48,871 nucleotides of DNA. Source: Streptomyces violaceoruber (GTDB lineage: Bacteria > Actinomycetota > Actinomycetes > Streptomycetales > Streptomycetaceae). Positions 15,009-23,977 of this stretch are shown in pieces (positions within the stretch are counted from its first letter, which is position 1; each line of letters begins with the position of its first letter). The notes under the pieces were generated by a model that ran no database searches, had not been told where the DNA came from, and saw only the letters and a program-made list of their open reading frames with translations. The stretch spans positions 1 through 48,871 of the forward strand of contig JODI01000065.1 of assembly GCA_000720805.1 (NCBI GenBank), read 5' to 3'. The position numbers and the translations under genes were made by a program.

Positions 15009-17849
15009 GTGACCGCACAAACGCCGCCTACGCCGCCTTTCCGCGATCCGCACCTGCCGTTCGCGAAGCGCATCGACGACCTGCTGTCGCGGCTGACCCC
15101 CGACGAGAAGACCGCCTTCCTGCACCAGTTCGCGCCCGCCGTCGAACGCCTCGGCATCGCCGCGTTCCGCACCGGCCAGGAGGCGCTGCACGGCGTCGCC
15201 TGGATGGGCCCGGCGACGGTGTTCCCGCAGGCCGTGGGCCTCGGCGCGACCTGGAACACCGATCTCGTACGACGGGTCGGCGAAGCCGTGTCCAAGGAGA
15301 CCCGCGCGATGCGCGCCCGCGACGACCGCGTCGGCCTCAACGTCTGGTCGCCGACGGTGAACCTGCTGCGGCATCCGCTGTGGGGCCGTAACGAGGAGGG
15401 CTACTCGGAGGACCCGAAGCTCACCTCGGCCATCGCCACCGCGTACACCCGCGGCCTGCGCGGCGACCACCCGACGTACTGGCGCACGGCGCCCGTCCTC
15501 AAGCACTGGCTCGCCCACAACAACGAGACGAACCGGGACACTTCGTCGAGTTCCGTCCGGCCGCGCGTGCTGCGCGAGTACGACCTGCGGGCGTTCCGCG
15601 AGACGGTCGAGGCGGGCGCGACGGCCGGGGTGATGCCGGCCTACAACCTGGTCAACGGCCGCCCCAACCACGTCTCGCCCCATCTGCGCGAGCAGCTGCG
15701 CACCTGGACCGACGAGGACCTGCTGGTCTGCTCGGACGCGGGCGCGCCCTCCAACCTGGTCGACTCGGAGCACTACTTCGACACCCACGAGGAGGCCACC
15801 GCGGCCGCGCTCCTCGCCGGTGTCGACAGCTTCACCGACCACGGCACGGACAGTTCGCAGATCGTCCGGCGCATCCGGGGCGCCCTGGAGCAGGGGCTGT
15901 TGACCGAGTCCGACGTCGACACGGCCGTGCGCCGTCAGCTCTCGGTCCGCTTCCGGCTCGGCGAGTTCGATCCGCACCACGACCCGTACGCCGACACGGA
16001 CGACTTCGACACCCCCGCACACCGCGCGCTCGCCCAGGAGGCCGCCGAGCAGGCGATCGTGCTGCTCGAGAACGACGGTGTGCTGCCGCTGGCCCCCGAC
16101 TCCCGGATCGCCGTGGTCGGTCTGCTCGCCGACGAGTGCAAGCTCGACTGGTACAGCGGCGCGCTCCTGCACCGCTCCACCCCGCTGGAGGGCCTGTACG
16201 AGCGGTTCGGCGCCGAGCGCGTGGAGTTCGCGGAGGGGGTCGACCGGGTCCGGCTGAGGACCTCGGCCGGAACCCTCCTGCACGTTCCCGCGGCCGACGC
16301 GACCGACGAGGTGCGCGGCGCCGAGGGCGCGCTCGACCCGGCGCTGCTCGCGGGCCGTACGGACCTGCCCCCGCTCACCACCGACCCGGCCGGCACCGAA
16401 CTCGCGCTCGTCGACTGGGGCGAGGGCGTGCTGACGCTGCGCGCGCCCGACGGCCGCTACCTCTCCGTCGCCGAGGACGGATACGTCCGCGCCTCCGCCG
16501 ACCAGCCCGGAGGCTGGATCGTCCAGGAGACGTTCCGCCTGGAACCGCACGAGAACGGACACCTCCTCAGGCACGTCGGTACGGGTCGCCACGTCTCTGT
16601 GTCCGCCGACGGAGTAAAGGTTGCCGACGAGAATCCGGAAACGTTCGAGCTGATCATCGTCGAACGCGGTGAGGAGGCGGTGACCCGGGTCACCGCGGGG
16701 GCGGACGTGGTCCTGGTGGTGGCGGGCAACGACCCGCACATCAACGGCCGCGAGACCGAGGACCGTACGACCCTGCGACTGCCGTCCCACCAGGAACGCC
16801 TGCTGCGCGCGGCCCGCGCGAGCAACCCGAACACGGTGCTGGCGCTGACCTCCGCCTACCCGTACGCCGTCGACACCACGGCCCTGGCGGCGGTGCTGTG
16901 GACGGCGCACGGCGGCCAGGCGGCCGGCACCGCCCTCGCCCGGGTGCTGGCCGGCGACGTCTCCCCCGCGGGCCGCCTCCCGCAGACCTGGTACGCCGAC
17001 GACGCCGATCTGCCCGGCCTCCTCGACTACGACGTGATCGGCAGCCGGCAGACCTACCTCTACTTCGAGGGCACACCGCTGTTCCCGTTCGGACACGGCC
17101 TGTCGTACGCGTCCTTCTCGTACGGCGATCTGGCGACCCGGGTCACCGACGACACCCTCCGCGTCTCCTTCACGATCACGAACACCGGTGACCTGACGGC
17201 CGACGAGGTCGCCCAGCTCTACACCCGCGCCATGGACCCGACGGTCCCGCGCCCGCGCCGCGAACTGCTCGCGCACCGCAGGGTGACGCTCGCGCCGGGC
17301 GAGCGGACGGAGACGGTCTTCGACGTTCCCTTGTCCGCCCTGGAGTTCTGGGACGTGGCCAGGGACGGGTGGCGGCTGGAGCCGGGGCCGTACGACGTCC
17401 TGGTCGGCGCCTCCAGCGAGGACATCCGCCTCCGTACGACCGTGCGGCTCGACGGCGAGCCCGCCGCACCGCGCCCCGTGCTCGAACGGGGCCTGGAGGC
17501 GGCCGACTTCGACGAGCAGAGCGGTGTCGAGATCGTCGACCGGGCGAAGACGTCGGGCGACGCGGTGACCGCGGCGACCGGCCGCCTCGACGGTGAACTG
17601 CTCTACCGGAACTGCGACTTCGGCGGCTCGGTGACCGAGGTGAGCGTGTCCGTGGCGGGCGAGGGCACGGTGGAGATCTCCCTCGACGGCGGCCCGGTAC
17701 TGGCCGCGCTGACGGTGGAGGCGCCCGGGACCGGCGGCCCCTACGACTACACCACGCTCGGCGCCGAGTTGGCCGCCGAGGGCGTGCACGACGTGCGCAT
17801 CGGACTGCGCGGCCCCCTGCGGCTGGCGCGCGTCGGCTTCTCCGGTTGA
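15009..17849 (+). CDS. GH3 beta-glucosidase with inserted beta-trefoil-like domain and C-terminal CBM6-like module
   Basis: 946 aa, no signal peptide. Order: GH3 barrel (to about 330, nucleophile D243 in LLVCSDAGAP); alpha/beta sandwich from about 350, interrupted at about 415-560 by a segment rich in G-YLSV and RHVSVSADG turns, resembling a fascin/ricin beta-trefoil; sandwich resumes with acid/base region INGRETEDR (E582 or E584); fibronectin III-like domain (about 700-810); CBM6-like end (about 825-946) with VEIVDRA and VHDVRIGLRGPLRLARVGF. GTG at 15009 is chosen because GCAAGGGGA lies 7-8 bp upstream; an ATG at 14952 would place the operator inside the gene. Role: release of glucose from de-branched xyloglucan oligosaccharides. 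Beta-xylosidase is the main alternative. Confidence 0.85.
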   Translation: MTAQTPPTPPFRDPHLPFAKRIDDLLSRLTPDEKTAFLHQFAPAVERLGIAAFRTGQEALHGVAWMGPATVFPQAVGLGATWNTDLVRRVGEAVSKETRAMRARDDRVGLNVWSPTVNLLRHPLWGRNEEGYSEDPKLTSAIATAYTRGLRGDHPTYWRTAPVLKHWLAHNNETNRDTSSSSVRPRVLREYDLRAFRETVEAGATAGVMPAYNLVNGRPNHVSPHLREQLRTWTDEDLLVCSDAGAPSNLVDSEHYFDTHEEATAAALLAGVDSFTDHGTDSSQIVRRIRGALEQGLLTESDVDTAVRRQLSVRFRLGEFDPHHDPYADTDDFDTPAHRALAQEAAEQAIVLLENDGVLPLAPDSRIAVVGLLADECKLDWYSGALLHRSTPLEGLYERFGAERVEFAEGVDRVRLRTSAGTLLHVPAADATDEVRGAEGALDPALLAGRTDLPPLTTDPAGTELALVDWGEGVLTLRAPDGRYLSVAEDGYVRASADQPGGWIVQETFRLEPHENGHLLRHVGTGRHVSVSADGVKVADENPETFELIIVERGEEAVTRVTAGADVVLVVAGNDPHINGRETEDRTTLRLPSHQERLLRAARASNPNTVLALTSAYPYAVDTTALAAVLWTAHGGQAAGTALARVLAGDVSPAGRLPQTWYADDADLPGLLDYDVIGSRQTYLYFEGTPLFPFGHGLSYASFSYGDLATRVTDDTLRVSFTITNTGDLTADEVAQLYTRAMDPTVPRPRRELLAHRRVTLAPGERTETVFDVPLSALEFWDVARDGWRLEPGPYDVLVGASSEDIRLRTTVRLDGEPAAPRPVLERGLEAADFDEQSGVEIVDRAKTSGDAVTAATGRLDGELLYRNCDFGGSVTEVSVSVAGEGTVEISLDGGPVLAALTVEAPGTGGPYDYTTLGAELAAEGVHDVRIGLRGPLRLARVGFSG

Positions 17850-17872
17850 GGGTCCGGACAGGCCGGCTTGAA

Positions 17873-17914
17873 GAAGAGGCCCGGCACCGGAAGGCATCGG
17901 TGCCGGGCCTCTTC
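17873..17914. terminator. Strong bidirectional terminator after GH3
   Basis: Perfect 17 bp stem (17873-17889 with 17898-17914, outer end GAAGAGGCCC, inner end ACCG) and an 8 nt loop. It lies 23 bp after the GH3 stop and 60 bp from the stop of the convergent aldehyde dehydrogenase gene. It marks the right border of the xyloglucan locus. Confidence 0.9.
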
Positions 17915-17974
17915 GGAGAGCCTATATGAAAATGATTCCCATGAGCCAGGGGTGGGTTTTCGGGGTACCGGGGC

Positions 17975-19420
17975 TCAGAGAGCCAGGCCGGTCAGGACCA
18001 GCACGCGCTCGTACGTGTAGTCGTCCATCGCGAACTTCACGCCCTCGCGGCCCACGCCGGACTGCTTGACGCCGCCGTACGGCATCTGGTCGGCGCGGTA
18101 GGAGGGCACGTCGCCGATGACGACACCGCCGACCTCCAGGGCGCGGTGGGCCCGGAAGGCGGTCTGGAGGTCGTGGGTGAACACGCCTGCCTGGAGGCCG
18201 TACTTGGAGTCGTTGACGGCGGCGAAGGCCTCGGCCTCCCCGTCCGCCTTCCGCACCGTGAGGACGGGCCCGAAGACCTCCTCGCAGGAGATCGTGGTGT
18301 CGGCCGGTACGTCGGTGAGGACCGTCGGCGCGTAGGAGGCGCCGTCGCGCTTGCCGCCGGTGAGCAGCTGGGCCCCTGCCTCGACGGCCTCCCTCACCCA
18401 CGCCTCGACCCGCTTGGCGGCGTCCTCGCTGACCAGCGGGCCGACGTCGGTCGCGTCGTCGGCCGGGTCACCGGTGACCTGTGCCTCCACGGCGGCGACG
18501 ATGCGCGGCAGCAGCCGGTCGTACACGGAGGCGTCCGCGATCACCCGCTGCACGGAGATGCAGGACTGGCCGCCCTGGTAGTTGGAGAAGGTGGCGATGC
18601 GGGTGGCGGCCCAGTCGAGGTCGGCGTCGGAGGCGTAGTCCCCGAGGACGACGGCTGCGCCGTTGCCGCCCAGCTCCAGCGTGCAGTGCTTGCGCGGCAC
18701 CGAGTCCATGATCGCGTAGCCGACCTTCTCGGAACCGGTGAAGGAGATGACCGGCAGCCGCTCGTCCTGGACCAGGGCGGGCATCCGGTCGTTCGGGACG
18801 GGGAGGATGCTCCAGGAACCGGCCGGGAGGTCGGTCTCCGCGAGCAGTTCACCGATGACGAGGCCGGAGAGCGGGGTGGCGGGCGCCGGCTTCAGGATGA
18901 TCGGCGCGCCGGCCGCGATCGCCGGGGCGATCTTGTGGGCGCACAGGTTCAGCGGGAAGTTGAAGGGCGCGATGCCGAGGACGACGCCCTTGGGGAAACG
19001 GCGGGTGAGGGCGAGACGGCCCTGGCCGCCGGCGTCCGTGTCGAGCCGCTGGGCCTCGCCGCCGTTGAACCGCCGGGCCTCCTCGGCGGCGAACCGGAAC
19101 ACGGAGACGGCCCGGCCGACCTCGCCCCTGGCCCACTTGACCGGCTTGCCGTTCTCGGCGGAGATCAGCCGTGCGATCTCCTCGGTGCGTTCGACGAGGC
19201 GCTTGCTGACGTGGTCGAGGGCGGCGGCGCGGACGTGGGCCGGGGTGGCGGCGAAGTCCTCGCGGACGGCGTACGCGGCGGCCACGGCCTCCTCGATCTG
19301 GGCGTCGGTCGGCACGGCGACCTTGCCGACGAGGCCGCCGTCCCAGGGGGAGGTCACGTCGAAGGTGTCCTCGCCGGTGACCTGGCGGCCGGCGAGCCAG
19401 AAGGCGTGGCTGGAAGTCAT
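17975..19420 (-). CDS. NAD(P)-dependent aldehyde dehydrogenase (candidate succinic semialdehyde dehydrogenase)
   Basis: 481 aa, full-length ALDH. Catalytic residues: E249 in LELGGNGA and C287 in GGQSCISVQ; oxyanion Asn lies in IAPFNFPLN. The C-terminus GVGREGVKFAMDDYT is typical of the broad ALDH11/semialdehyde-type group rather than betaine aldehyde dehydrogenases. The gene follows the PucR regulator on the same strand and lies close to gabT, which suggests oxidation of succinic semialdehyde or another amine-derived aldehyde. L-lactaldehyde from fucose would be another possibility given the adjacent xyloglucan locus, but a terminator separates them. Family certain, substrate inferred. Confidence 0.85.
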   Translation of the reverse strand: MTSSHAFWLAGRQVTGEDTFDVTSPWDGGLVGKVAVPTDAQIEEAVAAAYAVREDFAATPAHVRAAALDHVSKRLVERTEEIARLISAENGKPVKWARGEVGRAVSVFRFAAEEARRFNGGEAQRLDTDAGGQGRLALTRRFPKGVVLGIAPFNFPLNLCAHKIAPAIAAGAPIILKPAPATPLSGLVIGELLAETDLPAGSWSILPVPNDRMPALVQDERLPVISFTGSEKVGYAIMDSVPRKHCTLELGGNGAAVVLGDYASDADLDWAATRIATFSNYQGGQSCISVQRVIADASVYDRLLPRIVAAVEAQVTGDPADDATDVGPLVSEDAAKRVEAWVREAVEAGAQLLTGGKRDGASYAPTVLTDVPADTTISCEEVFGPVLTVRKADGEAEAFAAVNDSKYGLQAGVFTHDLQTAFRAHRALEVGGVVIGDVPSYRADQMPYGGVKQSGVGREGVKFAMDDYTYERVLVLTGLAL

Positions 19421-19627
19421 TTCGGGTCCCGGCCCTTCCGCGTTGGGGGTGGGTGGGTGTCTCGGTTCGTCGGGTCCACCGTAGGGCGCGGGAGGGCGAG
19501 GGGAGTTTCGCCGATATGGAGCAGTGGGGGGCGGTGGCGCTCCGGTTCGGCAGGGTACGGGGTTCCGGTCGCCGGAGCCCGCCCTGGGCCCCGCACTGGG
19601 GTGATCCCCGGGCCCCGCCCTGGCCGC

Positions 19628-21307
19628 CTACTCCGCGGTCGTGGCCTTCAGCGCCAGCCACAGCTCCATCCGGACGTCCGGATCGTCCAGCGAGCGGCCG
19701 AGGATCTCCTCCACCCGCCGCATCCGGTAGCGCAGCGTGTGCCGGTGAACGCCCAGGTCCGCGGCCGCCGCGTCCCACTGCCCGTGCCGTGACAGCCAGG
19801 CCCGCACGGAGGCCACCAGGTCCCCCCGCCCGGTCGCGTCGTGCTCGTGCAGCGCCCGCAGCAGGCCGTCGGCGAATGCCCTCACCGCGTCGTCCGCGAG
19901 CAACGGCAGCACCGATCCCGCCGCCATCCGCTCGTGCTCCACGCAGACCCGCCCCCGTCGCCGCGCGACCGACAGGGCCTGCTCGGCCTGCTTGTAGGCC
20001 GCCGCCGCGGCGATCGGACCGGCCGGCGCGGACATCCCCACGACCAGCTCGGCCTCGTCACCGACGACCGCCTCCTCCCGCACCCCCTCCCGCGCCGCCT
20101 CCAACGCCGCCGCGTACTCCCCGCACGCGGCTACCGCCGCACCCCCGTCCGCGGCCACCACCACCAGCCGCTGCCCCTCGTTCCCGCCCTCGGGCACGAC
20201 CAGGACCGCCTCCCCGGCCCGCGCCGCCGCCGATTCCAGGACCTCGGTGAGCGCGGCCAGCGGATCGTCGTGCGGGTCGGCGGCGGCCAGCGTCGCCGCC
20301 GTCGACTGGGTGGGCGGCACGCGCGCGTGGTCGCCGGACTGCACCCGCGCGGCCGACGCGGCGGAGGCCGACTCGGCGACGATCATCCGGTAGGGCGCGT
20401 CCAGCAGTTCCCCGTACAGATCCCCGGCGACCGCCCGCGCGTGGTCCGGCTCCCCGGCGAGCAGCATGCGCAGCACCGCCGCCCCGACCCGCTGTTCGGC
20501 CGCGTGCAGGGACCGGGAGCGTTCCGTGGTGAGCGTCAGCAGGGCGATGGCCGAGTGGACGGCGTACCGCTCGGCCGTACCGAGGGCCGCGGCCGTGCCG
20601 ACGGCGAGCGCCGCGCGCGGTCGCCGCCCGGTACCCAGCGAGTGCAGTTCGACCCGGTCCTCGTGCTCGGGCCCGCCGACCACGGAGGAGGCGGGTGCGG
20701 GCCGTTCCCGCAGCCGTTCGACGTCCGCGGTGAGCCGGGCGGCCCGGCGCCCCGCCCACTCGGGTGCGGTGGCGACGACGGCGCCGGAGGCGTCGTAGAG
20801 CGCCGCCCATCCGTCGACCTGCGCGGCCAGCGCGCTCAGCACGCCTTCCGGTCCGGTCGCCAGTGCCTGCCTGGTCAGCTCGCGCTGCGCGGCGAAGCCC
20901 GCCGTCACCGCCCGGTACTGGTCGGCCGCGATCGCCGCGGAGACGGCCTTGCTGATGGCGAGGAAGGGGGTGCGGCGCGGCACCTCCAGCAGCGGCAGTC
21001 CCTCCTGTTCCGCCGCGTCGACGAGGGCCTTGGGGATCTCCTCGTAGGTGACCCCGACGGCGAAGCCGAGTCCGACCACTCCCGCGCCGACCAGCCGCTT
21101 CACATAGCGCGCCATCGCCTCCGGGTCCTCCGCGTCCAGCTTCAGCGCGGTGACCAGCAGCAGTTCGCCGCCCTCCATGTACGGCACGGGGTCGGCGAGT
21201 TCGCTGACATGGGCCCAGCGCACGGGCACGTCCAGGCGGTCGCCGCCCGCCCGCACGGTCAGCTTGAGCGCGGAGTGGTGGACGAGCGAGGCGAGCGTGG
21301 GAGGCAT
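19628..21307 (-). CDS. PucR-family transcriptional regulator
   Basis: 559 aa. An N-terminal PucR-type sensor domain (about 1-125, starting PPTLASLVHHSALKLTVRAG) is followed by a GGDEF-like/CdaR middle region, and a C-terminal PucR HTH at about 495-550 (WDAAAADLGVHRHTLRYRMRRVEEILGR). Start ATG at 21307 with GAAGG upstream. Such regulators in actinobacteria control purine, GABA or polyamine genes, and neighbouring aldehyde dehydrogenase and gabT fit that. The gap to the dehydrogenase is 207 bp and holds no clear terminator. Confidence 0.9.
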   Translation of the reverse strand: MPPTLASLVHHSALKLTVRAGGDRLDVPVRWAHVSELADPVPYMEGGELLLVTALKLDAEDPEAMARYVKRLVGAGVVGLGFAVGVTYEEIPKALVDAAEQEGLPLLEVPRRTPFLAISKAVSAAIAADQYRAVTAGFAAQRELTRQALATGPEGVLSALAAQVDGWAALYDASGAVVATAPEWAGRRAARLTADVERLRERPAPASSVVGGPEHEDRVELHSLGTGRRPRAALAVGTAAALGTAERYAVHSAIALLTLTTERSRSLHAAEQRVGAAVLRMLLAGEPDHARAVAGDLYGELLDAPYRMIVAESASAASAARVQSGDHARVPPTQSTAATLAAADPHDDPLAALTEVLESAAARAGEAVLVVPEGGNEGQRLVVVAADGGAAVAACGEYAAALEAAREGVREEAVVGDEAELVVGMSAPAGPIAAAAAYKQAEQALSVARRRGRVCVEHERMAAGSVLPLLADDAVRAFADGLLRALHEHDATGRGDLVASVRAWLSRHGQWDAAAADLGVHRHTLRYRMRRVEEILGRSLDDPDVRMELWLALKATTAE

Positions 21308-21359
21308 GGGGCCTTCAGGTATGTGCGACAGACAGGCGTGACAGTCGTGTGCGGGCGTC

Positions 21360-21420
21360 GTGATCTTTGTAATCTTTTAGCCGTCACGTATGAACGACCT
21401 ATGGTGATTCTGCCTCACCG
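21360..21420. promoter_or_regulatory. AT-rich promoter-like stretch before the pucR gene
   Basis: By far the most AT-rich patch nearby. It has direct repeats ATCTTT at 21363-21368 and 21372-21377 (9 bp period, one helical turn short of 10.5) about 55-70 bp upstream of the pucR start. Probable promoter or regulator site for the minus-strand gene. Confidence 0.4.
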
Positions 21421-21438
21421 TACGGTCGCCGGGTCACC

Positions 21439-23571
21439 TCAGCCCCGCAGATCCACCAACAGCGGCGGCGCGTGCTCCCCCTTCACGTTCGTCAGCGACA
21501 GCACCGCGTGCCCCGGCGGCACCCCGTGCGCCAGTTCGGACGCGGACCACCGCTCCCGTTCGACCTGCCGTACGGTCACCGCCCGCGCGGTCGGCGCCTT
21601 GCCGGTGATCACCCGCCGCACCGCGTGCAGCACCTTCCCGGCCGGGGTCTCCGCGATGATCTGCCGGTCGGTGACGTCCCGCGCCTCGATCCACTCCTTG
21701 CCCCACACCTCGGCGAAGTCCTGCCCGTCCCACGGGGTGAGCCCGGACAGCGCCATCCGGCACCCGGTGGCCCCGAGCAGCGGCCCGCGCAGCGGCCTCG
21801 GTACGTCGTCCAGGGTGCGCAGCGTCAGCACGACCCCGGCGTTGCCGGACCGCAGCCGCTGGATGCCCCGCACGGCTTCGGGGGTCACCACGCCGGTGGC
21901 GTCGTCCAGCACCAGGCAGGCGAACAGCGACCGGTCCTCCCGTACCGCCACGCTCGCCGAGAACTGGGCCAGCACCAGCCGCGCCAGCATCCGCGAGGCC
22001 TCGGCGTGCCCGCGCTGCGGCAGGTCGACACGCACCCGCACCGGGTGGTCCAGCGCCTTGAGGGAGAAGGGCCGCGACTGTCCCGACGTGTCGAAGAACC
22101 CGGCGAAGGCCGGCCGGTCCAGCAGTGCCACCCGCTCCGCGAGGATCCCGCCCACGTCCCCGGGGCGCCCCAGCTGCCGCTCCCGCGCGTCCAGTTCGCG
22201 CAGCAGCGCCTCCTGTCCGGTGTCCTGAAGTCCCTTGCGCAGCGCGGCCAGCGGCCCGGGCGTCCCGTCGAGCAGTTGGCGCAGCTCCGGTACGGCGGGG
22301 AAGCGGCCGTGGACCGCGTGGAACGGTCCGAGCAGCTGGGCGAGGACGGTGGTGGAGCGGCGGGTGTCCCCGCCCTGGTGGGGTTCGGCGAGGTCGCCGA
22401 CGAGGGCTTCGGCGAGCACGGCCGCGGCCTCGTCCGGGTCGGTCGTGCCGCCGTACAGATCGAGGTCGTACACGGATTCGGGATTCCCGATCTGTACGAC
22501 GACGTCGTAGGCGTCGGCCGGGCCGAGCCCCGCGCCCGCCGCGCCGACCACGACGACGGCGGCCCGCCCGGCGAGCGCGTGCAGGCACAGCGCCTCGGCG
22601 AGCGGCCGCACCACGGTCCCGGTCTTGCCGGAGCCGGGCGGGCCGACGGCGAGCAGGGAGGTGCCGAGCAGGTCGGGGTCGAGGCCGAGGCCGAGGCCGC
22701 GGTAGGCGTACGGATTGCGGGCGTCGTCGGCCGTGGTGCCGAGCCGGACCTGGCCGGTGATCAGGTCGTGCCGGGCCAGCCGGGTCGGCAGGTCGCGTTC
22801 GCCGGAGGGGTGCGGGCAGGCGGCGGCGCCCTCCTGGAGGACGGCGCCGGTGAAGGTGGCGAGGCTGTGCCGGCCGCTGCGGACGCTCTGCCAGGCGCGG
22901 GTGATCCGGGCGTGGTCGACGTCCCGCATCAGCCCGGCCCGGGCCTCGGCGGCGAGCCGCTCGGCCGCGTCGACGGCTCCGGCGGCCCTCAGTTGGGGCC
23001 ACTCGGCGGGGTCCTGTTCGGGAGCGGGCGACCGCTCGGGGGTGGCGGGAGCGCGGTTCCAGGCGGGCGGGCCGAAGCGCCGCCAGACCTCGCCCCAGCG
23101 GCCGAGCCGGCCCACGACGATCATGATCGCGAAGGCGATCAGGGTGTAGTAGCCGTACCAGAGGACGGCGTTGCCGACCCGGTCGCCGCTGTGCCGCCAG
23201 GAGTCCGGGGTGAACAGTTCCAGCGGCAGCACCCACCACCCGCCGAGGTAGCCGTTCCACAGCAGCGACCAGACCAGCCACCCGCACAGGAACGCGATCA
23301 ACGCCCCGCTCAGCAACTGCCTCGTCGGGATCTGCTCCGGTTCCTCGTCCGGCCGGGGCTTGTGCCCGAACCGCCACACCCCCGGCGCCGCCTCCGGGCG
23401 CGGGGCCCGCAGCCAGGTGAGGAAGGCCGAACCGTCCGGCATCGGCGGCACACCCGGCGCCGGAGCCGCGGGCGGCCGCGGCGGCATCGCCGGCATCTGA
23501 GGCGGCCCCGCCGGACGTGGCACAGGGTTCGCATGCGTACCCCGCGCGTCCTGCGTCCCGTCGCTGTCCAT
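21439..23571 (-). CDS. VirD4/TraG/FtsK-like membrane-anchored ATPase of unknown role
   Basis: 710 aa. A Pro-rich N-terminus (about 1-50) is followed by two membrane segments (about 85-115, LLSGALIAFLCGWLVWSLLW, and about 145-165). The cytoplasmic ATPase domain has Walker A GPPGSGKTGT (about 305) and Walker B-like LFACLVLDDATG (about 565). This architecture matches type IV coupling proteins. No relaxase, pilus or integrase gene is near, so it looks like a chromosomal actinobacterial protein rather than part of a plasmid. Start ATG at 23571 is preferred (AAGGGGCGAG just upstream); an ATG at 23607 would add 12 residues but its GGAGGG is 16 bp away. The competing Arg-rich reading frames here lack any motif. 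Confidence 0.8.
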   Translation of the reverse strand: MDSDGTQDARGTHANPVPRPAGPPQMPAMPPRPPAAPAPGVPPMPDGSAFLTWLRAPRPEAAPGVWRFGHKPRPDEEPEQIPTRQLLSGALIAFLCGWLVWSLLWNGYLGGWWVLPLELFTPDSWRHSGDRVGNAVLWYGYYTLIAFAIMIVVGRLGRWGEVWRRFGPPAWNRAPATPERSPAPEQDPAEWPQLRAAGAVDAAERLAAEARAGLMRDVDHARITRAWQSVRSGRHSLATFTGAVLQEGAAACPHPSGERDLPTRLARHDLITGQVRLGTTADDARNPYAYRGLGLGLDPDLLGTSLLAVGPPGSGKTGTVVRPLAEALCLHALAGRAAVVVVGAAGAGLGPADAYDVVVQIGNPESVYDLDLYGGTTDPDEAAAVLAEALVGDLAEPHQGGDTRRSTTVLAQLLGPFHAVHGRFPAVPELRQLLDGTPGPLAALRKGLQDTGQEALLRELDARERQLGRPGDVGGILAERVALLDRPAFAGFFDTSGQSRPFSLKALDHPVRVRVDLPQRGHAEASRMLARLVLAQFSASVAVREDRSLFACLVLDDATGVVTPEAVRGIQRLRSGNAGVVLTLRTLDDVPRPLRGPLLGATGCRMALSGLTPWDGQDFAEVWGKEWIEARDVTDRQIIAETPAGKVLHAVRRVITGKAPTARAVTVRQVERERWSASELAHGVPPGHAVLSLTNVKGEHAPPLLVDLRG

Positions 23572-23977
23572 CGCCCTCGCCCCTTGACCAGCCGTTCCGT
23601 CCACCATCAGCGGTCAATCTAACGCCCTCCGAAGGGGAGTTCACCGCTTACGCGGCCCGGTGTCCGGTGATGCGCGGCCTCGCCGCCATGTCCACCGCGG
23701 ACAACCCGAACCACCGACAACGCCCACATGGAGCATGCCCACCCCACACCCCTCGCCCTAGCCTGCGAGAAAAGACCTCAGGCGCCCGAAGGACGTCCAC
23801 CCGGAAGCTCCGGAACATCTGGAATCTCCGGAACACCCACTGGCTCCGGAACACCCGGAAGCTCCGGAGCGCCCGGACCCACCGAAGGGCCCGGCCCACC
23901 GAACACTCGGACCCACCGAACGCCCGTAATCTCCGGAACATCCGGAATCTCCGGTCGCAAGACATCAGGGAGCCCTC
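23572..23977. other. Long intergenic region before gabT
   Basis: 406 bp between divergent genes. The first part (to about 23780) should hold the promoters for the ATPase gene and gabT; I see no consensus element. The second part (23801-23960) is a degenerate TCCGGAA repeat array, listed separately. No credible gene. Confidence 0.6.
23801..23960. repeat. Degenerate TCCGGAA tandem repeat in the gabT leader
   Basis: About 160 bp built of 9-12 bp units CTCCGGAAC / ACCCGGAAG. Two long near-identical stretches (23809-23834 and 23930-23955) differ by a single T/C in their shared core. One forward frame reads as Gly-X-Y triplets (GSSGTSGISGTP), but no ribosome site precedes it and it would run into gabT in another frame. 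The array ends 18 bp before the gabT start. Confidence 0.75.

Noticed and set aside
14745..17897. Very long minus-strand open frame opposite the GH3 gene
   Set aside because: Codon composition is that of the complement of a high-GC gene; no motif, no ribosome site, and it crosses operators and a terminator.
19421..19627. GGGCCCCGC-type inverted repeats after the pucR gene
   Set aside because: Several short G/C-rich complementary stretches but no single clean stem, so not listed as a terminator.
21472..23622. 716-codon plus-strand frame opposite the VirD4-like ATPase gene
   Set aside because: Shadow frame rich in Gly/Val/Arg without domains; the minus-strand frame has Walker motifs and membrane helices.
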